Source of the DNA: Treponema sp.
GTDB lineage: Bacteria > Spirochaetota > Spirochaetia > Treponematales > Breznakiellaceae
Reading direction: 5' to 3'
DNA length: 9,785 nucleotides
NCBI GenBank assembly: GCA_031255615.1
Contig: JAIRSD010000021.1
Location: 1 to 9,785 of the forward strand
Below, one piece after another: positions 1 through 5,080 of this stretch. Numbering within the stretch: the stretch's first letter is position 1; each line of letters opens with the position of its first letter. Made by a program: the position numbers and the translations under genes. Below the pieces are notes generated by a model. The model saw only the letters and a program-made list of their open reading frames with translations, had not been told where the DNA came from and ran no database searches.

Positions 1-213
1 CGCGGCGGCCCCCTCCTCCTCGTGCACCGTCCCCGGCGCCGATTCCCAGACGTAAATCTGCTCCTTCCCCATGTCAAGCAGAACCGGAATGTCCTCTTCC
101 GCGATAATATGCCCCTTCCCGAACCGGGGCCCCTTAAAAACGCCGGGGATTATCTGGGTCATGTCGTGGCACAGCGCCTGCCCCACCGCGTTCCGTACAT
201 CTATAAGTTTCAT
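1..213 (-). CDS. Molybdopterin-binding protein, MoeA-like (partial, N-terminal 71 residues)
   Basis: Only the first 71 codons are in the window; the gene continues past the left edge with no stop. It starts with ATG at 213-211 and reads MKLIDVRNAVGQALCHDMTQ, followed by an IIPGVFKGPRFGKGH stretch and EEDIPVLLDMGKEQIYVWE. I recognise this as the start of the anaerobe family annotated as molybdopterin-binding protein (MoeA/CinA-type, COG0303-related). In that family the AVG-x4-HDMT, FKGPxFxKGHxI and LLxMGKxxIYVWE blocks are conserved. By family knowledge the product binds molybdopterin or a precursor, possibly in sensing or insertion for a molybdoenzyme such as a xanthine dehydrogenase-type hydroxylase; no such enzyme is visible here. 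The tail of the visible part (HEEEGAAA) is low complexity. No Shine-Dalgarno sequence precedes the ATG, but a TATATT hexamer lies at 227-222, close enough for a leaderless transcript. The family is fairly sure, the exact role is not. Confidence 0.8.
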   Translation of the reverse strand, partial: MKLIDVRNAVGQALCHDMTQIIPGVFKGPRFGKGHIIAEEDIPVLLDMGKEQIYVWESAPGTVHEEEGAAA

Positions 214-305
214 TGTGGCGGAATATACTACGGGAAATCCGCGTTTTTTGAAAGAGCTCCAATTCCCGGCCGGCGATGCGCGGTTTAGAACATGCCGCAT
301 ATCAA

Positions 306-433
306 GTTTCTTTTGGGCGCATCCCCGCCTGCGGCGGGGACCGGGCTATCCGCTCTAACAAAAACCCTGCGGGTTTTTGTTCCGCTCCTATCCCTTGCGC
401 GGACCTCTAACCAAAACGCCGTGCGTTTTGGTT
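306..433 (+). repeat. Modular hairpin element, copy A
   Basis: Anchor 1 GTTTCTTTTGGGCGCAT (306-322) is followed by hairpin 1 (arm CCCCGCC 323-329, loop TGC, arm 333-339). Anchor 2 CCGGGCTATCCGCTC (341-355) is followed by hairpin 2 (arm AACAAAAACCC 357-367, loop TGC, arm 371-381; 11 perfect pairs). Anchor 3 CCGCTCCTATCCCTTGCGCG (382-401) is followed, after a short spacer, by hairpin 3 (arm AACCAAAACGC 409-419, loop CGT, arm 423-433; 11 perfect pairs). The same three anchors in the same order recur on the minus strand at 6663-6553 with different hairpins between them. The element lies between the start of the molybdopterin-binding gene and the end of the epimerase gene and encodes nothing I recognise. 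I do not know a name for this family. Confidence 0.85.
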
Positions 434-532
434 CGGCATCCCTGCCGCTTTTGCGGGACTATGGGCTGGTGTGAAACCCATGGGACGGAAACAGCCGGCC
501 TCCCTGCCGGCGGCCCCCGTTTCCGCCGTCCC
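434..532 (+). repeat. Hairpin cluster downstream of element copy A
   Basis: A short hairpin lies at 434-447 (arms CGGCA and TGCCG, loop TCCC), and ATGGG 461-465 can pair with CCCAT 477-481. A larger cruciform-like structure spans 482-532: GGGAC 482-486 and GGAAAC 487-492 pair with GTTTCC 519-524 and GTCCC 528-532. They enclose an inner hairpin GCCGGCCTCCCTGCCGGC (494-511). The same 18-base hairpin occurs in the same relative orientation near element copy B (6446-6429 minus), so it probably belongs to the extended element. Confidence 0.65.
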
Positions 533-563
533 CCGCCGTTTGGCTATGGCCGGGGACAAGACC

Positions 564-610
564 GCCGGGTTTTCGCGTCGCGAAAACCCGGCGCAGCGCG
601 GCCCGCTGCG
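564..610. repeat. Two adjacent perfect hairpins past the end of the epimerase gene
   Basis: The first is a 13-bp perfect stem (arm GCCGGGTTTTCGC 564-576, loop GTC, arm 580-592). The second, sharing its edge, is a 7-bp stem (CGCAGCG 592-598, loop CGGCC, CGCTGCG 604-610). They begin 10 nt past the stop of the minus-strand epimerase gene at 620, so they could stop its transcript or protect its 3' end. No T-run follows on the minus strand, so this is not a canonical intrinsic terminator. Confidence 0.6.
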
Positions 611-619
611 TCCGATAGA

Positions 620-1636
620 TCAGGCCCCGGCTGTCGCGTCCAAAATCGGACCGTAGACGGACAGGACCTTGTCGTAATTGGCAACATAGTCGCCGTCGAT
701 GGTATGCAGCTCCGGCCGGGCCCGCAGATAATCAATAGAAGCCTTAACCCCCTCGTAATAGGAGATTCGGGGGTTAAAACCGGGGACAAACTGGCGCAGC
801 TTCGTGTTGTCAAAGAGAAAATCCACCGATTTATCTCCCGCAATGTCATCGTGCACATGGGGGAGCAGCCTGACGATGAGGTCCGTGGGGACATGGACTA
901 CGGAGGCCTTTACGCCCACTATCCGTTCCAGCAGTTCCAAATATTGATTCCAGGTGAGGGCTTCCTCCCCGGTGATATGGAAAGCGTGGCCCAGGGCATG
1001 GTAGTTCCCCATAAGCCCCACGAGGCCTACCGCAAAATCCGCAGCGTGGGTGATGGTAAAACGGGCCTGCCCATCTCCGGGAATGATAATGGGGAGCCCC
1101 CTTTCCAGCCGGTCTACTAGGGTCCAGGGGCTGTGCCAACTGGTAAAAACAAAGGGAATGGTCCCCAGACAGTAGGTCCAATTCGGCCTGACAATGGTAA
1201 CGGGAAAATTCTTTTCCCGGTAAGCCCGGTTCAAGGTTTCTTCACAGGCAATTTTCCGCTGTCCGTAAAGGGAATTGACGTTCCGCAGCGGGGTGGATTC
1301 GGTGGTCAACCAGCGGCCGTCGGGTTTTTGATAGACGCAGCAGGTAGAAATAAATATGTACTGGGCGCATTTGCCGTCAAAAACGCGAATATCCTGTTCA
1401 ATCTGTTCGGGAAGGAACCCGATAAAATTGACCACCACATCATAATACCTTCCCTCCAAAGCCCTTTTCATGGCCCCTTCGTCCCGGGCGTCGCATTCGA
1501 TATGTTCCGCCTCCGGCGGGATCTGTTTACCCCGCCGGCCCCGGTTGACGAGCGTCATATCCCAACCCTGGGCAATGGCAAATTTGACCATGTCGGTAGA
1601 AATGGTCCCGGTTCCTCCGATAATAAGCGCCTTCAT
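620..1636 (-). CDS. NAD-dependent epimerase/dehydratase, extended SDR family (338 aa)
   Basis: The product opens with a Rossmann dinucleotide-binding motif, GGTGTIS at residues 7-13, after a beta strand (KALII). An acidic CDARD segment follows at 48-52. The SDR catalytic residues are visible as S97 in ISTCCVY and a YxxxK pair, Y124 and K128, in SLYGQRK. Downstream blocks (FPVTIVRPNWTY, GLPIIIPGDGQARFTITHAAD, HITGEEALTWNQYLEL) are typical of the COG0451 branch related to sugar-nucleotide epimerases and CSP41-like proteins. The complete length matches the family. The substrate cannot be read from the sequence; a nucleotide sugar is the usual guess. The start is well supported: AGAGGT lies 5 nt upstream of the ATG. 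The gene has no close operon partner, since about 240 nt of repeats separate it from the gene upstream. The stop TGA is at 622-620. Confidence 0.9.
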   Translation of the reverse strand: MKALIIGGTGTISTDMVKFAIAQGWDMTLVNRGRRGKQIPPEAEHIECDARDEGAMKRALEGRYYDVVVNFIGFLPEQIEQDIRVFDGKCAQYIFISTCCVYQKPDGRWLTTESTPLRNVNSLYGQRKIACEETLNRAYREKNFPVTIVRPNWTYCLGTIPFVFTSWHSPWTLVDRLERGLPIIIPGDGQARFTITHAADFAVGLVGLMGNYHALGHAFHITGEEALTWNQYLELLERIVGVKASVVHVPTDLIVRLLPHVHDDIAGDKSVDFLFDNTKLRQFVPGFNPRISYYEGVKASIDYLRARPELHTIDGDYVANYDKVLSVYGPILDATAGA

Positions 1637-1641
1637 AATCG

Positions 1642-1647
1642 ACCTCT
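1642..1647 (-). promoter_or_regulatory. Ribosome binding site of the epimerase gene
   Basis: AGAGGT on the minus strand lies 5 nt before the ATG at 1636-1634. It is the best Shine-Dalgarno sequence in the window and fixes the start. A TATTAT hexamer at 1672-1667 could be the -10 box, but no good -35 is seen. Confidence 0.7.
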
Positions 1648-1680
1648 TTTGATAAATTTACGCCTGATAATAGAGCTGTT

Positions 1681-1698
1681 CGGAAACTGAAGTTTCCG
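1681..1698. repeat. Hairpin CGGAAACT-GA-AGTTTCCG, copy 1
   Basis: A perfect 8-bp stem with a GA loop is followed by CCAGCAAT. A near copy, including the flanking GCTGTT and CC(A/G)GCAAT, is at 3179-3205. This indicates a dispersed repeat family rather than a chance palindrome. Confidence 0.65.
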
Positions 1699-1729
1699 CC
1701 AGCAATAACCGCTTAAAAACAACGAAGAT

Positions 1730-1759
1730 CGCGGATTCCTTCGGGAGATCCGCGTTTTT
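1730..1759 (+). terminator. Intrinsic terminator-like hairpin on the plus strand
   Basis: CGCGGAT (1730-1736) pairs with ATCCGCG (1748-1754). Between them TCC and GGA pair around a TTCG tetraloop (1740-1743), with one bulged G. Five T residues (1755-1759) follow on the plus strand. This is a textbook rho-independent terminator, but no plus-strand gene precedes it. On the minus strand the T-run (GTTTTT, 1720-1715) lies 9 nt beyond the stem, so service as a terminator for the acetyltransferase gene would be weaker. Confidence 0.5.
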
Positions 1760-1764
1760 CGCAA

Positions 1765-1821
1765 GACTTGTTCAATAACCAACCGGATTATTGAACAAGT
1801 CCAATAACCGGCGGGGTTATT
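1765..1821. repeat. TTGTTCAATA multi-arm hairpin repeat, copy 1
   Basis: GACTTGTTCAATAA (1765-1778) pairs perfectly with TTATTGAACAAGTC (1788-1801) around the loop CCAACCGGA. A third arm, CAATAACCGG (1802-1811), can instead pair with the second arm. A fourth, GGTTATT (1815-1821), can pair with the third. A second copy with the same loop core CCAACCGG is at 3790-3833. The arrangement permits alternative, mutually exclusive folds. Confidence 0.7.
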
Positions 1822-1875
1822 AAACAAGCCCAATGTATATCCGATAATTTACGCCTGACAATTCACAGCCGGCAA

Positions 1876-3060
1876 TTACACCCCGTCGGGGTCTTCAAAA
1901 AACAGGGGCAGGGGCAGAATGCCGCGCAGGAAAGGATTCTTCCGCAGTACCGGCGAATCCCACGGAGACAGGGGCGAAAAGAAAAAACGTATCGCCTGGA
2001 GGGGATCAAGCACGATTGCGTCCCCCGCCTCCGCGCCGGTATCCAGCCGCGGCTCGCCGCGCCGCACGGCGATACGGAAACAGGAGTCCGCCGACTCGTT
2101 TCCGCCGGCGACGCGGAAACACGCCTCTCCATCGGGGAGCGTCTGACCGGATCCGGCCTTGAGCTTCAACAGGGCGGAAAGGAAAAGGGGCCAGTCAAAA
2201 ACAGCAAAACTATAGGCCGTGGAAATCCGGTAATCCTCCGCAAAGGCGGAAAGGGATTCTATTTTTGAATGTTCCCAGGGCTGGACGCAGACGCTTAACT
2301 GGTCCCGATCATTATGCTTATCCAGATAATTGAAAAAACAGGCCGCCGCCGCCATACGGCGGGGATCGATCAGGTTTATTTCCGGTATGGTGTTGTCGGC
2401 GCCGCTGTAGACAAGGTAACCGGCAAAACCGGTTCCCTCCGTCAAAACAAATACCCGGTTCTTCCAGGAACTAAGGATGTCAAAAAAATTCTCCCGCCTT
2501 CGTTCAATCCTGGCGGCCTTCGATTGGTGGAATTCGTAGATCGCCGTTAATTCCTCTTCTCCCTCTTTCACCTGACGGATGGAAAGGGAGGGGGAAAAAT
2601 CCTTTCCCTGGGTATGACGGATGTTGGACCGGCGGCATTCGAATACTATCCGCGTCCCGGCGGGAGAAAAACCAAAATATTCGTAACGCTGCCGCAGCCC
2701 CCCCAGGCAGCTAAACACGATTCCGTCCCGGACCATGTCCTTTAAGGCCGTCTCCATAAGAACCTTCATGTAGCCCCGGGACCGGGCGTAAGGATGAACC
2801 GACACCATGCCGATGCCCCGGCCAGGCAATGTATCGCCCAGAATGTTCATCGTAAGGGGATAAGCCCCGACCGCTGCGCGGATTTTGCCGTCCTCCCTGG
2901 CAAGATAATGGATTCCTTCCATGAAGCGTTCGCGGTTGTAAAGTTTTGGAAGAAGGCTGGGAAAATCCACCGGGCTGCGGGCGTGGCTAAAGACATAATT
3001 GCCAAAATCCATCAGATCGTCGTAATCTTCCCGCTTCGCCGTAACATACTGTATATTCAT
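1876..3060 (-). CDS. Eis-like GNAT-family N-acetyltransferase (394 aa)
   Basis: The N-terminal GNAT fold contains the acetyl-CoA-binding motif A, read as VSVHPYARSRGYMKVLM (residues 86-102) with the RxxGx-type loop at 93-97. The LGGLRQRYEYFGF stretch (119-131) is typical of the Eis/YfbS-like branch. A second divergent GNAT-like half follows (about 155-285). The C-terminal part (about 290-394, beginning WPLFLSALLKL) fits the SCP2-like domain that closes Eis proteins. The total length is that of the Eis family, which acetylates amines of antibiotics or proteins. The substrate here is unknown. An upstream in-frame start at 3150 exists, but the added 30 residues are basic, lie in intergenic hairpins and do not look conserved. 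The ATG at 3060 has AGGA 10 nt upstream and begins a sensible strand (MNIQYVTAKRED). The stop is TAA at 1878-1876. Confidence 0.85.
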   Translation of the reverse strand: MNIQYVTAKREDYDDLMDFGNYVFSHARSPVDFPSLLPKLYNRERFMEGIHYLAREDGKIRAAVGAYPLTMNILGDTLPGRGIGMVSVHPYARSRGYMKVLMETALKDMVRDGIVFSCLGGLRQRYEYFGFSPAGTRIVFECRRSNIRHTQGKDFSPSLSIRQVKEGEEELTAIYEFHQSKAARIERRRENFFDILSSWKNRVFVLTEGTGFAGYLVYSGADNTIPEINLIDPRRMAAAACFFNYLDKHNDRDQLSVCVQPWEHSKIESLSAFAEDYRISTAYSFAVFDWPLFLSALLKLKAGSGQTLPDGEACFRVAGGNESADSCFRIAVRRGEPRLDTGAEAGDAIVLDPLQAIRFFFSPLSPWDSPVLRKNPFLRGILPLPLFFEDPDGV

Positions 3061-3103
3061 GTTTCCGTTATCCTGTTTGGAATGGTGTATCTTTTGCGGT
3101 TTC

Positions 3104-3146
3104 CCCTTAAGGGTTCTCCGTATGTAAAACCGGCAAGCCCGGTTTT
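3104..3146. repeat. Palindromes upstream of the acetyltransferase gene
   Basis: A perfect palindrome CCCTTAAGGG lies at 3104-3113. A hairpin follows at 3126-3146 (AAAACCGG, loop CAAGC, CCGGTTTT). Both lie in the 145-nt gap between the methyltransferase and the acetyltransferase, where the latter's promoter or leader must be. An operator role is possible, but the surroundings suggest another repeat. Confidence 0.45.
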
Positions 3147-3178
3147 TCAACCCCGCGTTATTTATGCTGCTGTTGTTG

Positions 3179-3205
3179 CGGAAACTGAAGTCTCCGCCGG
3201 CAATT
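3179..3205. repeat. Hairpin GGAAACT/AGTCTCC, copy 2, directly after the methyltransferase stop
   Basis: CGGAAACT (3179-3186), loop GA and AGTCTCCG (3189-3196) form an 8-bp stem with one mismatch. GCCGGCAATT (3196-3205) follows and touches the TAG stop at 3208-3206. The same GCCGGCAATT abuts the stop of the acetyltransferase gene at 1868-1877. Copy 1 of the hairpin is at 1681-1698. Confidence 0.6.
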
Positions 3206-3721
3206 CTATTGGAACAACGCCGCTGAATCAGCGCCGCCTTCCAAGCGCAACAGCGCCGCCTTTATATCTACGCCGCCCGCGTATCCCACAAGACCGCCAT
3301 TTTTCCCCACCACCCGATGGCAGGGAATCAAAATGGAAATAGGGTTACGCCCAACCGCCGCGCCGACCGCCCGGGGCGACGTATGTTTTCCCCCATGGGC
3401 CGATCCAATTTGTCCGGCAATTTCCCCATAACTTATTTTTTGTCCATAGGGAATTTCGCAGAGCCTGCGCCATACCGATTCCTGAAACCGGCTTCCCCTG
3501 GGCATAAGGGGCGGCATAAAATCGGGTTCCCGGCCCGAAAAATAAATATCGAGCCAGCTCCGGACACATTCAAATACGGGCAGATTCTGTTCCGCGGCAT
3601 CCCGCTCCAGGGTCCTGGCAAAATATTTTTGCCCCGCTATCCAGAGACCGGAAACATTCGCGCCGTCGCTTGATACGGTAAGCGTCCCAACCGGCGATGT
3701 TATGGTATGCACATATTCCAT
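3206..3721 (-). CDS. ogt: Methylated-DNA--protein-cysteine methyltransferase (171 aa)
   Basis: This suicide enzyme removes O6-alkyl groups from guanine by transfer to its own cysteine. The acceptor is C134 in the invariant PCHRV motif (133-137). Upstream are SYGEIA (98-102), for the DNA-binding helix-turn-helix, and RAVGAAVGRNP (117-127), with the arginine that enters the helix to flip the base. Downstream is the closing LVGYAGGVDIKAALLRLE (144-161). The N-terminal half (about 1-80) is the variable ribonuclease-H-like domain. A GGKH insertion sits before the RAVG motif. I chose the ATG at 3721-3719 because it begins MEYVHTITSPVGTLTV, a normal family N-terminus. An upstream TTG at 3784 would add 21 residues that look random. 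The Shine-Dalgarno is weak (GGGGGA 11 nt upstream). An 11-base inverted repeat brackets the gene. Specificity between Ogt and Ada-C types is not decided. Confidence 0.93.
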   Translation of the reverse strand: MEYVHTITSPVGTLTVSSDGANVSGLWIAGQKYFARTLERDAAEQNLPVFECVRSWLDIYFSGREPDFMPPLMPRGSRFQESVWRRLCEIPYGQKISYGEIAGQIGSAHGGKHTSPRAVGAAVGRNPISILIPCHRVVGKNGGLVGYAGGVDIKAALLRLEGGADSAALFQ

Positions 3722-3789
3722 GAATTCCGAATTCCCCCGCGAACGCCCCGCGATAATCGTAGCGGTTGTCGAATAAACGATCAATAGAA

Positions 3790-3833
3790 TTGTTCAATAA
3801 CCAACCGGGATATTGAACAAGTTCAATATCCCG
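3790..3833. repeat. TTGTTCAATA multi-arm hairpin repeat, copy 2
   Basis: TTGTTCAATA (3790-3799) pairs with TATTGAACAA (3811-3820) around ACCAACCGGGA. Alternatively CGGGATATTGAAC (3806-3818) pairs perfectly with GTTCAATATCCCG (3821-3833) across a 2-nt loop. The two folds share the middle arm and exclude each other. The loop core CCAACCGG and the arms match copy 1 at 1765-1821. The copy lies about 70 nt upstream of the methyltransferase start. Confidence 0.7.
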
Positions 3834-3843
3834 CCCGCCGCGG

Positions 3844-3889
3844 CCGCTCCGCGCCCCTCGCGCGGGAGTTTCGCGGCATGCCGCGAAAC
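3844..3889 (+). repeat. Partial, diverged copy of the modular hairpin element
   Basis: CCGCTCCGCGCCCCTCGCGC (3844-3863) plus GG resembles anchor 3 of the element (CCGCT, CCC and GCGCGG kept in order). As in the full copies it is followed by a perfect palindrome, with arm GTTTCGCGGC (3868-3877), centre AT and arm GCCGCGAAAC (3880-3889). Anchors 1 and 2 are not seen. On the minus strand the palindrome lies 22 nt past the lrgB stop and may end that transcript, though no T-run follows. Confidence 0.5.
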
Positions 3890-3911
3890 CCGGAAAAACC
3901 GCAGCCGAAAT

Positions 3912-4592
3912 TCAAAGGAACAGTACAAACAGCAGACTGGTGATAATCCCCATGAGCCCCAGGGCGATTCCGCTCATGGCCCCCTGGGTCTCCCCAAGTT
4001 CCAGGGCGACGGAGGTACAAATAGCGTGGCCCGAAGCGCCCATGGCGACTCCCGCAGCCACGGGATCCTTCAGTTTTAATACCTTGATAAGAAAGGGGGA
4101 AATAAGGGCGCTGAAAATCCCGGTGATGATCACCGCGGAAATAGTTACCCCGGTAAATCCGCCACGGGAGACAGACAGATCGACGGCGATGGCGGTGGAA
4201 ACGGACTTGGGCAAGAGGGAAAGGATGGCGGCGTCATCGATGCCGAAAAGACGGCCCAGGGCCCAAACGCTGAGAAGGGAGGAAACCGAACCGGCGGTAC
4301 AACCGGCGAGCAGGGGGATAAGGTTGTCCCGAAGGACCTTCCGCTGGTTGTAGATTCTGAGTCCCAGGATCGTGGTGGCGGGGACAATGAACAGGGAAAT
4401 GGCTCCACCGCCGGCAAGGAATTGTTCCGGCGTCATGGGGCTTAGGCCAATCACCAGGATGATGATAATATTGGCGATTGCCAGGGGATTCGCCAAAGGG
4501 TGGGGGATGAGCTTACGGATCAGTACGCCGCCAAAGTAGGCCCCGATGCAGAGAAGAATTCCGGCGGCGGGGAGGGAGAGGATCTGTTCCAC
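3912..4592 (-). CDS. lrgB: LrgB/CidB family membrane protein (226 aa)
   Basis: This is an integral inner-membrane protein with about six to eight hydrophobic segments over its whole length. Family blocks are easy to see: HPLANPLAIANI (31-42), the LPKSVSTAIAVDLS motif (127-140) and GASGHAICTSVALELG (185-200) followed by GAMSGIALGLMGIITSL (204-220). The length equals the family norm. LrgB/CidB proteins work with an LrgA/CidA partner. They were first described as holin/antiholin-like murein hydrolase regulators and later shown in several bacteria and in plastids (PLGG1) to move small carboxylates such as pyruvate or glycolate. The lrgA gene ends 3 nt upstream, so translation is probably coupled. 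The start is GTG at 4592-4590, with only AAAGAA as a possible ribosome site. The stop is TGA. Confidence 0.92.
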   Translation of the reverse strand: MEQILSLPAAGILLCIGAYFGGVLIRKLIPHPLANPLAIANIIIILVIGLSPMTPEQFLAGGGAISLFIVPATTILGLRIYNQRKVLRDNLIPLLAGCTAGSVSSLLSVWALGRLFGIDDAAILSLLPKSVSTAIAVDLSVSRGGFTGVTISAVIITGIFSALISPFLIKVLKLKDPVAAGVAMGASGHAICTSVALELGETQGAMSGIALGLMGIITSLLFVLFL

Positions 4593-4595
4593 GGC

Positions 4596-5060
4596 CTATT
4601 CTTTCATCCCCCCGGAAACCGGGGGCCCCGCGGGGAGGCCGCGGTCATCCCCCCGGCGGGGAGAAGCGCCGCCGGCATGGGGGGATCCCGCCGCCGGGGA
4701 GGCGGGATCCCCCTTTCCCAGGATAAGGCGGAACAGGCGGACGGTGCCGTAGGAAGCCGCGAAGGTAACCAGGGTGGAGATAACGCAGATCGCGATAAGC
4801 CGGAACAACAGCGGCGAGATAACGTTGAAGTTTTGCAGGATCGAAACCGCCAGGGGAAGGAAGAAGAAGGCCATGTTGGCGCTGATAAAGTCCGCGGCCT
4901 TCCCAAAGTACCGGGGCCGGAGGACGCCCAGGCTTAAGGCGCTAAAGACCAGGATGATTCCCAAAACTCCCGCAGGCAGCCGGACAGGAAGGAGCCGGGA
5001 GGCAAGCTCCCCGGCATATCCAAGCCCGATGATCAGGCCCAATTCTCTGATTATCTCCAT
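4596..5060 (-). CDS. lrgA: LrgA/CidA family membrane protein with palindrome-encoded tail (154 aa)
   Basis: Residues 1-114 hold four predicted membrane segments and the family signature: LPAGVLGIILVFSALSLGVL (28-47), then ISANMAFFFLPLAVSIL (59-75). It should form the membrane complex with LrgB encoded just downstream. Normal family members end soon after the fourth helix. Here about 40 further residues (115-154) rich in Gly, Pro, Ala and Ser follow, and their DNA is a run of near-perfect GC hairpins (4609-4713). The tail is therefore probably an in-frame acquisition, likely disordered and cytoplasmic or periplasmic depending on topology. The start ATG at 5060-5058 has GGAG 6 nt upstream. The solute-binding protein gene stops 20 nt upstream. 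The stop is TAG at 4598-4596. Confidence 0.88.
   Translation of the reverse strand: MEIIRELGLIIGLGYAGELASRLLPVRLPAGVLGIILVFSALSLGVLRPRYFGKAADFISANMAFFFLPLAVSILQNFNVISPLLFRLIAICVISTLVTFAASYGTVRLFRLILGKGDPASPAAGSPHAGGASPRRGDDRGLPAGPPVSGGMKE
4609..4713. repeat. Palindrome cluster inside the 3' end of lrgA
   Basis: The cluster contains CCCCCGG-AAA-CCGGGGG (4609-4625), the palindrome CCCCGCGGGG (4626-4635), and ATCCCCCC 4647-4654 pairing with GGGGGGAT 4679-4686. It ends with a perfect 13-bp stem (GGGGGATCCCGCC 4680-4692, loop GCCGGGGA, second arm 4701-4713). All of it is translated in the lrgA frame without a stop. Confidence 0.75.
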
Positions 5061-5080
5061 GACACACTCCGGGGACTATC

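Larger units (their letters stand above)
1651..1862. repeat. Hairpin block bracketed by imperfect 20-bp direct repeats
   Basis: GATAAATTTACGCCTGATAA (1651-1670) recurs as GATAATTTACGCCTGACAAT at 1843-1862, sharing the exact core AATTTACGCCTGA (1655-1667 and 1846-1858). The 171 bases between the copies consist almost entirely of hairpins (listed separately). The block lies between the start of the epimerase gene and the end of the acetyltransferase gene. It could be an insertion with a duplicated target, or two copies of a repeat with others nested between them. Confidence 0.6.

Noticed and set aside
306..433. Structured RNA gene or riboswitch
   Set aside because: The hairpins differ in sequence between the two copies while only short linkers are conserved. 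A riboswitch would conserve loop and junction bases, and the two copies face different gene contexts.
306..610. CRISPR array or tandem-repeat interpretation of the hairpin region
   Set aside because: There is no regularly spaced identical repeat, only different palindromes between unlike anchors, and no cas gene is present.
377..1120. Plus-strand open frame of 247 codons
   Set aside because: It starts in hairpin DNA and lies antisense to the epimerase gene, whose catalytic motifs are intact. The translation has no recognisable family features.
1651..1862. Insertion sequence remnant with transposase
   Set aside because: No reading frame of transposase type exists in the block, and the interior consists of short hairpins. 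Only the direct repeats suggest insertion.
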